A DNA stretch of 64,000 nt. Origin: Clostridium beijerinckii HUN142 (GTDB taxonomy: Bacteria > Bacillota > Clostridia > Clostridiales > Clostridiaceae). The notes beneath the pieces were generated by a model that was not told the DNA's origin, made no database searches, and saw only the letters and a list, made by a program, of their open reading frames with translations. Made by a program: the position numbers and the translations under genes. Of the stretch, positions 9,306 through 19,009 are shown piece by piece. Location: the NCBI RefSeq assembly GCF_000621745.1, contig NZ_JHXK01000013.1:124001-188000 (forward strand), read 5' to 3'. Position 1 is the stretch's first letter; each line of letters starts with the position of its first letter.

Positions 9306-10079
9306 TTAAATTTCTTCTAAATCTCTAGCTTCATCTTCAGTTAGATAGCTAACAAGTTTGCTTACTAGTGTATTTGGGTTAACTCCTTCTTGAATAAGTA
9401 ATACAGCTTCGATGATCATTTCTTTTTCAGCGATTTCCTCTTTATCGATTTCTCTTAATTTACTTGCTATAGGAAGCCAAAAAAGATTTGCAGTAGCAAG
9501 ACCATATAGAGTAGCTACAAATGCAACAGCGATTTTTTCGCCCATTGCGGCAACGTCACTTAAAGAACTTAGTATTATAACTAAACTAGTTATAGTCCCA
9601 ACTATTCCCATAGTAGGAGCATAGCCACCAGCAGATGTAAACATTTCGATACAGTTTTCATGTCTTGTAGAAAGCTGCTCCAGTTTTGTATTTAAGATAC
9701 TTTTAACAGCAGATGGGTCTATGCCATCGACAACCATTTGTAATCCTTTTTTTATAAATGGATCCAAATCATCACCTGTTAGCTCAGATTCTAAACTTAA
9801 AAGTCCATCTCTTCTAGTTTTAAGTGATACTTCTTTAAAATAGGCTATATATCCCTTAAGATCAATTTCTTTCTTTTTGAAAGCTATTGATAATACTCTT
9901 GGAAATTTTTTTAATGTCGAGGAAGGAAATGAAATTCCTACGGCACCTATTGTTCCTCCAATAACTATCATTGCAGCAGTGGGTTGTAACAAAGCTATCG
10001 GATTTCCTCCTTCAATGATAAAGCCTACTATAATACAAATAAATGCAAATAGTACGCTTAAAATTGTCATAATATCCAT
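9306..10079 (-). CDS. motA: Flagellar motor stator protein MotA
   Basis: MotA is the four-helix membrane partner of MotB and passes ion flow to the rotor. The 257 residues show membrane segments near 3-22, 30-50, 150-172 and 182-203, with the family motifs APTMGIVGTI and the proline-bearing FWLPIASKL. The frame stays open upstream to 10205, but ATG 10079 is chosen: it matches the usual N-terminus (MDIMTILS) and follows AAGGGGGATAA. I saw no convincing sigma-D type promoter upstream. Confidence 0.92.
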   Translation of the reverse strand: MDIMTILSVLFAFICIIVGFIIEGGNPIALLQPTAAMIVIGGTIGAVGISFPSSTLKKFPRVLSIAFKKKEIDLKGYIAYFKEVSLKTRRDGLLSLESELTGDDLDPFIKKGLQMVVDGIDPSAVKSILNTKLEQLSTRHENCIEMFTSAGGYAPTMGIVGTITSLVIILSSLSDVAAMGEKIAVAFVATLYGLATANLFWLPIASKLREIDKEEIAEKEMIIEAVLLIQEGVNPNTLVSKLVSYLTEDEARDLEEI

Positions 10080-10373
10080 AAAATTATCCCCCTTGAATAT
10101 ATGAAATTCTAGTTGATATTTAGTACTTTTCATAATATTTAATATATGTTTATGTAAATTTAATACAATATATGAATTTGTACACTTATACAAGAATGAT
10201 AGCATATTATAAAAAATATGTAAAATACTTATATATTTAGGAGATAAAATTATATAAGACTACTGGTTAATACAAATTAATCTAATAAATTTCAGGTGTT
10301 AAGTAATTGTAAAGTCTAAGTTATTATATTATAATGTTGAAAGAATATGCTAAATAGGAAGGGATATTGATTT

Positions 10374-11291
10374 ATGGAGAAAAATGTTTTTATAGTTAAT
10401 GAAAAAGATAGTGGGGTGCGAATCGATAAATATTTAGCTGAAGTTTTTGTTGATAAATCAAGATCTTTTATTCAAGGGCTTATTGAAAAGGATAGTATCA
10501 AGGTTAATAATAAAACTCCTAAGAGTAATTATAAACTAAGAGCTCTTGATGAAATTGAAGTGACATTTAATGAACCTGAAGTGTTAAAGGTTGAGGCGGA
10601 AGAAATACCTATTAATACACTATATGAAGATAAAGATATAGTGGTTGTTAACAAAACTCAGGGGATGGTTGTGCATCCTGCGCCAGGAAACTATAATGGG
10701 ACATTAGTTAATGCTTTGCTGTTTCACTGTAAAGATTTATCTAGCATAAACGGAATTATAAGGCCGGGAATAGTTCACAGAATTGATAAAGATACATCTG
10801 GGGTTTTAGTTGTGGCAAAAAATGATGAGGCTCATAATAAGCTTTCAGAGCAATTAAAAGATCATTCAATGAAGAGAGAATATTATGCTTTGGTTGAAGG
10901 AAGACTAAAGAATGATAAAGGTATAATTGATAAACCTTTGGCTAGAAACAAGAAAGATAGATTAAAAATGGGAATCGTAGAGGGTGGCAAAAGAGCTGTA
11001 ACACATTATGAAGTTTTAGAAAGATTCAATGGTTACACTTTAATAAAATGTATATTAGAAACAGGAAGGACGCATCAAATAAGAGTTCATATGGCATCTA
11101 TTGGCTTCCCGCTCGTTGGCGATCCTCTCTATGGATTTAAAAAACAAAGATTTAAACTAAAAGGTCAAATGTTACATGCAAAAACGTTAGGCTTTGTTCA
11201 TCCAAGCAAAAATGAGTATATGGAATTTACAACAGAATTGCCAGAATACTTTCAAGAGATAATAGAAAAATTAAGAAATGAAGCAAAATAA
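10374..11291 (+). CDS. rluD: RluD-family ribosomal RNA pseudouridine synthase
   Basis: This enzyme isomerises uridine to pseudouridine in 23S rRNA. It has an N-terminal S4 domain (about 14-65), then the RluA/RluD catalytic fold with HRIDKDTSG, where Asp138 is the expected nucleophile, and the downstream GRTHQIRVHM motif. The 305 residues are usual. It lies just before pyrR, as lspA-rluD-pyrR do in many Firmicutes. The exact target uridines cannot be told from sequence; Bacillus names this family YlyB. Confidence 0.9.
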   Translation: MEKNVFIVNEKDSGVRIDKYLAEVFVDKSRSFIQGLIEKDSIKVNNKTPKSNYKLRALDEIEVTFNEPEVLKVEAEEIPINTLYEDKDIVVVNKTQGMVVHPAPGNYNGTLVNALLFHCKDLSSINGIIRPGIVHRIDKDTSGVLVVAKNDEAHNKLSEQLKDHSMKREYYALVEGRLKNDKGIIDKPLARNKKDRLKMGIVEGGKRAVTHYEVLERFNGYTLIKCILETGRTHQIRVHMASIGFPLVGDPLYGFKKQRFKLKGQMLHAKTLGFVHPSKNEYMEFTTELPEYFQEIIEKLRNEAK

Positions 11292-11309
11292 TAATTATGG
11301 AGGAATAAC

Positions 11310-11846
11310 ATGAAATTAAAATCAGTTTTATTAGATGAAAAAGCTGTTAATAGAACATTAATAAGAATTTCTCATGAAATAATTGAAAGAAATAAAGGAA
11401 TTGATGAACTAGTTCTACTTGGAATTAAGACTAGAGGGTACCCGCTTGCAAAAAGAATCTCTACATATATAAAAGGAATAGAGGGAGTAGATGTTCCGGT
11501 TGGATCTGTAGATATAACATTGTACAGGGATGATTTAACTAAAATAAGTGAAGATTTAGAGATTAAAAATTTGGATTTAGGTCTTGAAATAAAAGATAAA
11601 AAGATAATTATAATTGATGATGTTTTATATACATGTAGGACAGCAAGAGCAGCTATAGATGCAATTATGGATGTAAATAGACCTAGAGGTATTCAATTAG
11701 CAGTTCTTATAGATAGAGGACATAAAGAACTACCAATTAGGGCGGATTATGTTGGTAAAAATATTCCAACTTCTAAAAATGAAGTTATAGCAGTATCTCT
11801 AAAAGAAATTGATGGAGAAGATTCAGTAAAAATATTTGATAAATAG
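11310..11846 (+). CDS. pyrR: Pyrimidine regulator PyrR / uracil phosphoribosyltransferase
   Basis: PyrR binds pyr mRNA hairpins when UMP is high and lowers expression of pyrimidine genes; it often has weak uracil phosphoribosyltransferase activity. The 178 residues match the family, with [11 protein letters not shown] near the start and the PRPP loop [13 protein letters not shown] at 103-115. The loop has Cys109 where DDVLYTGRT is the usual form. A likely target in this window is the hairpin before the uracil permease at 47597-47628. GGAGGAA precedes ATG 11310. Confidence 0.93.
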   Translation: MKLKSVLLDEKAVNRTLIRISHEIIERNKGIDELVLLGIKTRGYPLAKRISTYIKGIEGVDVPVGSVDITLYRDDLTKISEDLEIKNLDLGLEIKDKKIIIIDDVLYTCRTARAAIDAIMDVNRPRGIQLAVLIDRGHKELPIRADYVGKNIPTSKNEVIAVSLKEIDGEDSVKIFDK

Positions 11847-11869
11847 ATAAAAAGGGAGAATGCAAAAAT

Positions 11870-13030
11870 ATGTATGAGTTAATTGCAACAAGTACTTTCG
11901 GAATAGAAAGCATAACTGCAAAAGAATTAAGGGCACTTGGTTATGAAGATTTGAAAATTGAAAATGGAAGAGTAACTTTCGAGGGAGATGAGATGGATAT
12001 AGCAATTTGCAATATCCATTTAAGAACTGCGGATAGAGTTCTTATAAAAATGGCAGAATTCGAAGCTAAATCTTTCGAAGAATTATTTCAAGGTACTAAA
12101 AAGGTAGAGTGGAGTAAGATAATTCCTGAGGACGGAGTTATGCATGTTGTTGGTAAAAGTATTAAATCAACTCTTCATAGTGTTCCGGATTGTCAATCTA
12201 TAGTTAAAAAAGCTGTTGTTAAAAGTATGAGTGAGAACTATGGAATAGAGACATTTAGTGAAAGTGGACCGATTTATAAAATAGAAGTGGCTATTTTAAA
12301 AGACATCGTTACACTTACTATAGATACAACAGGACCAGGATTACATAAAAGAGGCTATAGAGAACTTGCTGGAGCAGCACCATTAAAAGAAACTTTAGCA
12401 GCTTCAATGCTTCTAATCTCAAGATGGAATGAAGAGTTTGAATTAATAGATCCATTTTGTGGTTCGGGTACAATCTTAATTGAAGCTGCTATGATAGCTC
12501 AAAATATTGCACCAGGAGTAAATAGAAGTTTTGTATGTGAAACATGGCCTTCAATTACTAAAGATACATTTGAATCAGTAAGAGAGGGTGCAAAGAAATC
12601 TGAAAAGAGTAAGGATATAAAACTAATAGGATACGATATAGACTATAGAGTTCTTAAAGTTGCTATGGAAAATGCAAGAAAAGCAGGTGTTGATAAATAT
12701 ATACAATTTCAAAAAAGAGACTTTATGGAATTTTCAACTTCTAGAAAGTATGGCTTTGTAATCTCAAATCCTCCATACGGAGAGAGAATAGGTGAGATGG
12801 AAATATTACCTGCTCTATATAAGCATATGGGAAATACAAAGAAAAGATTGGAAAATTGGGACTTTAATATATTAACTTCTTTTGAACCATTTGAAAAAAC
12901 ATTTGGATCAAAATCAACAAAGAACAGAAAATTATATAATGGTAAAATAAAATGTTATTATTATCAATATTTTAATAATGATAAAATTAAAAATATTGGA
13001 GATATATTAATAAATGAATTAATAAAGTAA
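11870..13030 (+). CDS. THUMP-domain RNA methyltransferase (RlmL/YpsC type)
   Basis: This is an S-adenosylmethionine-dependent guanine-N2 RNA methylase. It has an N-terminal ferredoxin-like and THUMP RNA-binding part (about 1-160) and a Rossmann methylase (about 165-380) with the SAM motif DPFCGSGT and the catalytic NPPYGER. The 386 residues match Bacillus YpsC and the first half of RlmL, which modify 23S rRNA; the target is not provable here. The start has AAAGGGAGA upstream. Two hairpins follow, the second a strong terminator. Confidence 0.88.
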   Translation: MYELIATSTFGIESITAKELRALGYEDLKIENGRVTFEGDEMDIAICNIHLRTADRVLIKMAEFEAKSFEELFQGTKKVEWSKIIPEDGVMHVVGKSIKSTLHSVPDCQSIVKKAVVKSMSENYGIETFSESGPIYKIEVAILKDIVTLTIDTTGPGLHKRGYRELAGAAPLKETLAASMLLISRWNEEFELIDPFCGSGTILIEAAMIAQNIAPGVNRSFVCETWPSITKDTFESVREGAKKSEKSKDIKLIGYDIDYRVLKVAMENARKAGVDKYIQFQKRDFMEFSTSRKYGFVISNPPYGERIGEMEILPALYKHMGNTKKRLENWDFNILTSFEPFEKTFGSKSTKNRKLYNGKIKCYYYQYFNNDKIKNIGDILINELIK

Positions 13031-13117
13031 AGTTTAAGGTATTAGAAAGCTTTGAAAACATATTTACAAAGTTTTCTTAAAGTGATAAAATAAATTTAAA
13101 TAAAATTTGATAGCAAG

Positions 13118-13157
13118 GGCGCTAACAATCAGTTTGAATTGTTAGTGCCTTTTTTTG
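13118..13157 (+). terminator. Terminator after the RNA methylase gene
   Basis: A 12-base stem (GGCGCTAACAAT, 13118-13129, with 13138-13149) is followed by seven T. A second perfect hairpin without a T run lies just before it (13045-13054 with 13067-13076). Confidence 0.88.
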
Positions 13158-13275
13158 TTCTTTAGGAAATTATAATTAATCCAAATTTGTGGATAACTTT
13201 TGAAAGTAGTAGTAATAATACACGGACTGCGAAGCAGGCCTGTTCTTAAATTGCAAAGAGAAAGGAGTTTAAACT

Positions 13276-14121
13276 ATGTCAGAGGTATATCAAAAAATGG
13301 CAGAGAAAATACCGAACATGAGCAAAGCACAAGAAAAAATAGCAAAATATATACTAGCCCACCCCAACAGTACACCTTTTTTAACTGTAGAAAAATTAGC
13401 TAAATTATCAGGAGTAAGCATAGCAACTGTCACGAGATTTGTGATTTTTTTAGGATATAAAGGGTATCCTGAATTTTTAAAAGATACTCAAGAATCTATG
13501 CAACAGCAAGTATCTAAGGCTGAACGTATAAGGATAGACTCTGATTCAGGTGATAGTGAAGAAAGAGATATTTATAACATATTTGAAGAAGACCTAAATA
13601 ATATTAAGCTGACAATGGAGGAGTTAAATATATATGAATTAAGAAGAACTGTTAATTTGCTACTGAATGCAAAAAGAATATATATAGTAGCGAGAAGAAG
13701 TTCCTTTGTACTTGGAATGTTTTTAAAATATTATCTAGACTTAATGTTTAACAACGTAAATTTAATTGAGCATATAGAACAAATTCCAAAGCAGATTAGT
13801 GAAGTCAATAATGAAGATGTAATTATAGGCATTACATTTGAGAAATATGCAAGAAGCACAGTAGAAATTTTCGCCCATTTGAAAAGAAAAGGAGCTACAA
13901 CAATATCAATTACTGATAATATATTGTCTCCGCTTGTGCCGTATTCAGATATAACATTAACAGCTGTAAGCAAGGGAACAAAGTTTATAGAGTCTTTTGC
14001 TGCACCATTAAGTTTAATTAACGCGTTGATTACATCTATTGAAAAAGAAAAGAAAGAGTTTTTTAATAGTAATGTGGAATTACTAGAAGAAGCATGCAGG
14101 AAATTTGATTTATTCATTTAA
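13276..14121 (+). CDS. MurR/RpiR family transcriptional regulator
   Basis: This is a two-domain regulator: an N-terminal HTH_6 domain (about 5-75, with LAKLSGVSIATVTRFVIFLGYKG) and a C-terminal SIS sugar-phosphate-binding domain (about 120-260, with RIYIVARRSSF and IGITFEKYARST). Such proteins sense phosphosugars and control sugar or amino-sugar uptake genes. No sugar operon lies beside it, so its target is unknown and may be distant. AAAGGAG sets ATG 13276. It is a single-gene unit with terminators on both sides. Confidence 0.88.
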   Translation: MSEVYQKMAEKIPNMSKAQEKIAKYILAHPNSTPFLTVEKLAKLSGVSIATVTRFVIFLGYKGYPEFLKDTQESMQQQVSKAERIRIDSDSGDSEERDIYNIFEEDLNNIKLTMEELNIYELRRTVNLLLNAKRIYIVARRSSFVLGMFLKYYLDLMFNNVNLIEHIEQIPKQISEVNNEDVIIGITFEKYARSTVEIFAHLKRKGATTISITDNILSPLVPYSDITLTAVSKGTKFIESFAAPLSLINALITSIEKEKKEFFNSNVELLEEACRKFDLFI

Positions 14122-14144
14122 ACTAAAATTAGTATATGTTTGTT

Positions 14145-14184
14145 AAAAAGAGATATATCTTAGAGTTAAGATATATCTCTTTTT
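14145..14184. terminator. Bidirectional terminator between the RpiR gene and rqcH
   Basis: A perfect 18-base stem (AAAAAGAGATATATCTTA, 14145-14162, with 14167-14184) closes a four-base loop. The 3' arm ends in T on both strands, which suits the convergent genes on either side. Confidence 0.88.
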
Positions 14185-14190
14185 AATAAG

Positions 14191-15924
14191 CTATGAATTA
14201 AATATTTTATTAAAGTCAGTAGGGTTTACCATTAGAGTTTTATTGGTATGATAAATCACCATTCCAGGTTTTGCACCATTAGGTTTTTTTAACTCTTTAA
14301 CTTTTGTGTAATCGATGGGTAATTTTAATGAATCTTTTCCTTTGCTATAATAACCTGCAATTACAGCTGCTTCCTCAAGAGTTTTATCTGGTATATCAAA
14401 AGAGCAGACTATAACATGAGAACCAGGAATATCTTTTGCATGAAGCCAAAGATAGTTTTTATTTGCAAATTTCAAACTTAGATAATCATTTTGAAGGTTG
14501 TTTTTACCAACATAAATATCAATCCCATCACTTGAAACAAAATGATGAGGTTTGGAAGTTTTTGCTTTTTTAGAACTTTTGCTATTTTTTCTAAATCTTA
14601 TATACCCAGTTTCAATCAGTTCATTCTTTATTTCATCAATTTCAGTATAACTTTCAGCATTGATAATATTAGTAAGCACAGAATTTAAATATTTCATCTC
14701 TTGAACATTTTTGTCAAGTTGAACTTTAGCGTATTCTTCAGATGTCTTTAGCTTATTATATTTTTTATAATAATATTGTACATTTTCAGAAGGTGTTTTT
14801 GTTTTATTTAAAGGAATAGTAAGATATTCTTCTTGATTTTCGTTATAAAAGTTTAGCAAAGTACATTCGCTATCGCCTTTTTTTATAGTATAAATGTACG
14901 AAGTTAAAAGATCACCTTTTATTTTAAAAGATTCTTTTTCAGCGCACTCATTAAGTGTTTCATTAAGTATTTTTGATTTTTTATTACATCTATCGATGTT
15001 TGTATGAATAAGTTTTTGTAAATCAGTGGATTTGTTTTGTAATCTATCTTGTTTATCTTTCTTCTCATAAAAGGCATCCATTAATATGTTAGGATTATCA
15101 TATGGAACTGATAAATAATCTTTAGCTAATGAATCTAATTTTAGAGAATAAAAATCTTTTACAATTCCTAATTTGTTTGTATACATATTGTAAGAGATAT
15201 TCTCATCTAAATTATGAATGAATTTATTAAAATTTTCATAAATTTCACTTGTTGTAGGTGAATTATTATAATTTGTAATGTTATAATATAAATCATTAGA
15301 CAATAGTATACTTATTCCTGTGAAACAATTAGAATAAAATTTATTATCAAAAGTAATAGAATTTTTGGTAATAAAAGAAGATAATTCTTCAAAAGTAATA
15401 GAAAAAGGATTTAATTTAGTGGAAGATGGTGGATAAATAAAATTAACTCCAGGATACAATACCCTATAACTATTTATATCAGCAGTAATGTGCTTTATTG
15501 ATTCCATAACTTTATTATCTCTATTTCTAACCAATGTGATATTAGAGTGTCGTCCCATAATTTCAACTATAAGAGAGTATAAACTATCAAACCCTAGTTC
15601 GTCTCTATTTTCAATTTCTATTATTAAAATTCTATCACTATCCTTTTGGATAAGATTTGTGATTCTGCCGCCTAGTATGTATTTTCTGAGAACCATTAAA
15701 TACATAGGAGCTTTAATAGGATTTTCCTTAGTACTGTTTGTTAAATGTATTCTGGCAAATCTAGGAGAGGCTGAAATTAAAAGTTTTATATTTTGACGAT
15801 CTTTTCTTAGTGTCAGAATAATTTCGTCTTTTTCAGGTTGATTTATCTTATCTATTTTGGAATTTAATATTGATTTTTCTAAATTATTTACTAAACTATA
15901 TAGGTAGATACCATCTAATGCCAT
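14191..15924 (-). CDS. rqcH: Ribosome quality control factor RqcH (NFACT family)
   Basis: RqcH binds stalled 50S subunits with peptidyl-tRNA and drives addition of an alanine tail that marks the chain for decay; older names call it fibronectin-binding protein A. The 577 residues show the NFACT-N domain (start ALDGIYLYSL, with the family-conserved NRDELG region near 100), a coiled-coil/helical middle rich in Lys and Asn, and the C-terminal NFACT-R domain with LWLHAKDIPGSHVIV. AAAGGATGA before the ATG (minus strand) sets the start. It is transcribed alone, leftward. Confidence 0.92.
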   Translation of the reverse strand: MALDGIYLYSLVNNLEKSILNSKIDKINQPEKDEIILTLRKDRQNIKLLISASPRFARIHLTNSTKENPIKAPMYLMVLRKYILGGRITNLIQKDSDRILIIEIENRDELGFDSLYSLIVEIMGRHSNITLVRNRDNKVMESIKHITADINSYRVLYPGVNFIYPPSSTKLNPFSITFEELSSFITKNSITFDNKFYSNCFTGISILLSNDLYYNITNYNNSPTTSEIYENFNKFIHNLDENISYNMYTNKLGIVKDFYSLKLDSLAKDYLSVPYDNPNILMDAFYEKKDKQDRLQNKSTDLQKLIHTNIDRCNKKSKILNETLNECAEKESFKIKGDLLTSYIYTIKKGDSECTLLNFYNENQEEYLTIPLNKTKTPSENVQYYYKKYNKLKTSEEYAKVQLDKNVQEMKYLNSVLTNIINAESYTEIDEIKNELIETGYIRFRKNSKSSKKAKTSKPHHFVSSDGIDIYVGKNNLQNDYLSLKFANKNYLWLHAKDIPGSHVIVCSFDIPDKTLEEAAVIAGYYSKGKDSLKLPIDYTKVKELKKPNGAKPGMVIYHTNKTLMVNPTDFNKIFNS

Positions 15925-16355
15925 TTTATGTCATCCTTTCTTAGTGTAACTATCAATAGTATAACATTATAGGTATATAATTATCAATTAATAGCAAAAA
16001 ACGAGAAGAAGGGTAAACCAAAGATATATGAATATTTTTATATTTAGATATCGTAATTTGGTTTCCATATTATTAATCCTAATTGAGCTATTCGATTGTT
16101 AGAATGGCAAATGTAAATTTATTATTACAAAATTATATATTACAAATGAAAATAACAATAATAAAATGAAAAAAGTGTTAGATATTATAAAAAATTTCAA
16201 AAAAGTATATAGAAAAATTTTTAAATAAGTTATAATTTAAACTTGGTGATATTATTAATGATTAAAAACAAAAGTTTAATGTGTAGTAACTAATGATTAC
16301 AAAATGTATAAATATTAATTATAGAAAATATAGTTATTCGATAGGAGGAATTTAA
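15925..16355. other. Intergenic region between divergent rqcH and dapF
   Basis: This 431-base AT-rich stretch has no coding frame I can support. It must hold the promoters of both divergent genes. A stem pairs 16012-16022 with 16057-16066 (arms built on AAACCAAA/TTTGGTTT) without a T run. A possible -10 (TATAAT) for dapF lies near 16229, but no good -35 goes with it. Confidence 0.45.
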
Positions 16356-17183
16356 ATGAACTTTTATAAAATGCAAGGGGCAGGAAATGATTTTGTATTT
16401 ATTGAGGATTTTAATAATAAGATCAAAGATGAATGCTTATTAGCTAAAAAACTTTGTGATAGACATTTTGGAATTGGTGCCGATGGGCTTGTTATTGTTC
16501 GAAAATCAGAGTTAGCCCATGCTAAAATGGTTATAATAAACGCTGATGGTTCAAGAGCGAACATGTGCGGAAATGCTATAAGGTGTTTTGGAAAATATGT
16601 TTATGAACATAAAATAGCTAATGGTGATAAATTTTCGGTTGAGACTGGTGATGGAATTAAAGAAATTGAAATAATATTAGAAAATGAAAATGTTAAATAT
16701 GTAAGAGTCTATATGGGTAATCCATCTTACAACGGATGTGATATACCTTTAAATAATTTGGAAAGTCTTATAGAAAAAGAAATTAATGTAGATGATAAAA
16801 AGTATAAAATGACTACATTGCTTCTTGGGGTTCCTCATACAATAATCTTCGAAAGTGATAGAGAGTATAATGTTATTCAAGAAGGATCTAAGATAGAAAA
16901 ACTGGATATATTCACTGAAGGAAGTAATGTGAATTTTGTGAAGATAGTGGATGATACTCATATAATAGTTAATACTTGGGAAAGAGGTGCTGGAGCTACG
17001 TTAGCGTGTGGAACAGGATGCAGTGCTTCAGTAGTAGTTGCTAAGAAATTGGGATTTGTTAATAAGGTTAAAGAAATTTTTGTTAAAGCCCCTGGAGGAG
17101 AGTTAATCATTGAAGTTTTAGGCGAAGATGTTTATATGAAAGGCCCTGCAGAAGTGGTTTTTAAAGGTGAAATTTCTTTATAA
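16356..17183 (+). CDS. dapF: Diaminopimelate epimerase
   Basis: DapF converts LL- to meso-diaminopimelate, the direct precursor of lysine and of the peptidoglycan crosslinking residue. The two catalytic cysteines are present: Cys71 in ANMCGNAIRC and Cys218 in LACGTGCSAS. The N-terminal MQGAGNDFV motif is also typical, and 275 residues is normal. AGGAGGAA precedes ATG 16356. It is followed 26 bases later by a lipoprotein gene in the same direction. Confidence 0.96.
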   Translation: MNFYKMQGAGNDFVFIEDFNNKIKDECLLAKKLCDRHFGIGADGLVIVRKSELAHAKMVIINADGSRANMCGNAIRCFGKYVYEHKIANGDKFSVETGDGIKEIEIILENENVKYVRVYMGNPSYNGCDIPLNNLESLIEKEINVDDKKYKMTTLLLGVPHTIIFESDREYNVIQEGSKIEKLDIFTEGSNVNFVKIVDDTHIIVNTWERGAGATLACGTGCSASVVVAKKLGFVNKVKEIFVKAPGGELIIEVLGEDVYMKGPAEVVFKGEISL

Positions 17184-17209
17184 AATTATAAAAGACGAGG
17201 AAATAAAAA

Positions 17210-18217
17210 ATGAATTCATTAGTAAGAAAGTGCTTAAGCATTTTTGCCTTCATTTTAATTCCCCTGTTTGTATTAGGATGCGCGTCTAAAAAAGAAGAGA
17301 CACCTAATGTAACAGAGGATATTAAGTTAAATATAGGAGCTATACTAAAAAGTGAAGACGGTAATTATAAATTGTATAATTATGACAATGGTAAATATGT
17401 AGAAACAAAGGAAAATAAGATTATCATAGATTATGATAAAAGTAGTTCGAATTATATATATGTAGAGAACGGTAAAAATTATGTAGTTAATAGTGGACAT
17501 AGATATGAAATTTCAGATGCAAATTATAGTGGATTAAAGTTATCAAAAGGTGGAAATTATATTTCTTACTTTATAGATGATAATGGGCTTAAGCTAAAAA
17601 TATTTAATACAAATGGGAATAAGGAAATTCAAATGAAATCTAGTGTTTCAATATCAGGAACGTTATATGACTGGTATGATTCAAATACATTAGTTTATTA
17701 TGGGGTAAGCAATGATGGCGTTAATGGATTATTTACTTATAATATAAAAGAAGATAAAGAAGAGTTGCTTTATAAGATTAAAAAAGGATATTTGGCATTT
17801 ATAAAATCAACAGATGACGATGTAGTATTTCTCCAATTGACACTTGAGAATAAAAAAGAAGTAATGATGATAAACAAAAAAACAAAGGATGTTAAGCTTT
17901 TGACAGATAACATAGAAGAAATTTCGGATATAATTATAAATAGAGATAAATTATATTTTACAGGAAAAGCGTATAATAATGTTAATTCTTTATATGAATT
18001 GACTGATAATAAGGTAAAAAGATTAGTCTTTGATTTCCCAAGTACTATAAAAACAGAAAAAGGATTAGAAGTAAATGAAAATGGAGACATCTTATTTATA
18101 GGTTCTAGCAGTGGAGATCTTAAGAAAGAGCAAGTTTATACATATACTCAAGATGGCAGCATAAGTGAAATAGGCAAGAGTTCAACAGAATATGTTTTTT
18201 TAGCATATACACAATAA
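17210..18217 (+). CDS. Predicted lipoprotein of unknown function
   Basis: The product starts with a clear lipoprotein signal (basic residues, a hydrophobic stretch, then VLGC with Cys24 as the likely lipidated residue), followed by a Lys/Glu-rich linker. The rest (about 300 residues) is rich in repeats of beta-type segments with Tyr, Asn, Asp and Gly, similar in style to beta-propeller proteins (for example YKLYNYDNGKYVE, LVYYGVSNDGVNG). I do not recognise a named family. It would sit on the outer face of the membrane. It may share a transcript with dapF and is followed by a strong terminator. Confidence 0.75.
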   Translation: MNSLVRKCLSIFAFILIPLFVLGCASKKEETPNVTEDIKLNIGAILKSEDGNYKLYNYDNGKYVETKENKIIIDYDKSSSNYIYVENGKNYVVNSGHRYEISDANYSGLKLSKGGNYISYFIDDNGLKLKIFNTNGNKEIQMKSSVSISGTLYDWYDSNTLVYYGVSNDGVNGLFTYNIKEDKEELLYKIKKGYLAFIKSTDDDVVFLQLTLENKKEVMMINKKTKDVKLLTDNIEEISDIIINRDKLYFTGKAYNNVNSLYELTDNKVKRLVFDFPSTIKTEKGLEVNENGDILFIGSSSGDLKKEQVYTYTQDGSISEIGKSSTEYVFLAYTQ

Positions 18218-18227
18218 TTTGAATTTA

Positions 18228-18268
18228 GAATTCTTTATCATACTTTATATGATAGAGGATTCTTTTAT
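18228..18268 (+). terminator. Terminator after the dapF-lipoprotein unit
   Basis: A 15-base stem with three G-T pairs (18228-18242 with 18248-18262) around a five-base loop is followed by TTTTATTA. Confidence 0.85.
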
Positions 18269-18283
18269 TAATATAAAAATGTA

Positions 18284-18314
18284 TTGACTCTTACCTTACG
18301 TAGGGGTATATGCT
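18284..18314 (+). promoter_or_regulatory. MerR-type promoter with overlong spacer and operator-like dyad
   Basis: TTGACT (18284-18289) and TATGCT (18309-18314) are separated by 19 bases. The spacer centres on TACGTA with TACC on the left and GGTA on the right. A 19-20 base spacer holding a dyad is the mark of promoters that MerR-family regulators untwist. No merR gene lies nearby. It would transcribe toward the GNAT gene at 18496. Confidence 0.5.
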
Positions 18315-18495
18315 ATTCTTAGCATAAAAATAATAGTATATATGTTACAAGTGAGTTTTTACACTTTGGCCTTAACCGAGTACTTAGTTTAATAGAATTT
18401 TAAATATAAGTTTATTATTACAACATACATATTTAAATAAAGAAACCTAAATTAGTAGTTGATTTCGAATGTTAATTAGAAAAGGAGATAGTAAA

Positions 18496-18918
18496 ATGAA
18501 TCTAAAATTACAAGATGACTTTAGTGGTATAGATTGGAAAGAGGTATCTAGGATACTAGAAAAAGTAGGAATGAGTCATTATGAAGGAGAGATACATAAA
18601 AAAGCATTTGAAAATAGTTATGCTGTTATATTTGCTTTTGATAATGATAAGCTGATTGGTTTTGGACGAGCAATTTCTGATGGAGTTTATCAGTCTGCAA
18701 TTTATGATGTAGCTGTGTTACCTGAATATCAAGGCAAAAGTATAGGGAAGAAGATTGTTAATAAAATATTAGAGTGCGTTCCTACATGTAATGCAATATT
18801 GTATGCTTCACCTGGAAAAGAAAAATTTTATGAGAAGCTAAATTTTAGAAAGATGAAAACAGGAATGGCTTTTTTTAGAAATTCAATTAAAATGCAGATG
18901 AAAGGTTTTACAGAATAG
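18496..18918 (+). CDS. GNAT family N-acetyltransferase
   Basis: This 140-residue single-domain acetyltransferase has the acetyl-CoA pyrophosphate-binding motif QGKSIGKKI (after VAVLPEY) and the late FYEKLNFRK segment typical of GNAT. The substrate is unknown. ATG 18496 is chosen over the earlier in-frame ATG 18469 because AAAGGAGA lies six to ten bases upstream. The gene sits 180 bases after a MerR-type promoter, which hints at drug or small-molecule control (inference). Confidence 0.86.
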   Translation: MNLKLQDDFSGIDWKEVSRILEKVGMSHYEGEIHKKAFENSYAVIFAFDNDKLIGFGRAISDGVYQSAIYDVAVLPEYQGKSIGKKIVNKILECVPTCNAILYASPGKEKFYEKLNFRKMKTGMAFFRNSIKMQMKGFTE

Positions 18919-19009
18919 TAAAAGAATAAGTAAGAGTTTGTGGATAAACTAAAGCTTTAAAGATAATAATATCTTTAGAATTTAAAATTGTAAGATGGGA
19001 GCATAGAGA

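Noticed and set aside
10080..10373. Extra N-terminal 42 residues of MotA from the open frame to 10205
   Set aside because: They do not resemble MotA and the internal ATG at 10079 has a good ribosome site and the normal N-terminus.
13200..13403. Open frame upstream of and overlapping the MurR/RpiR gene
   Set aside because: It has no ribosome site, overlaps the start of a clear regulator gene in another frame, and its composition is not protein-like.
16012..16066. Terminator for dapF-rqcH intergenic hairpin
   Set aside because: Both neighbours are transcribed away from it and no T run follows, so it is recorded only as an inverted repeat.
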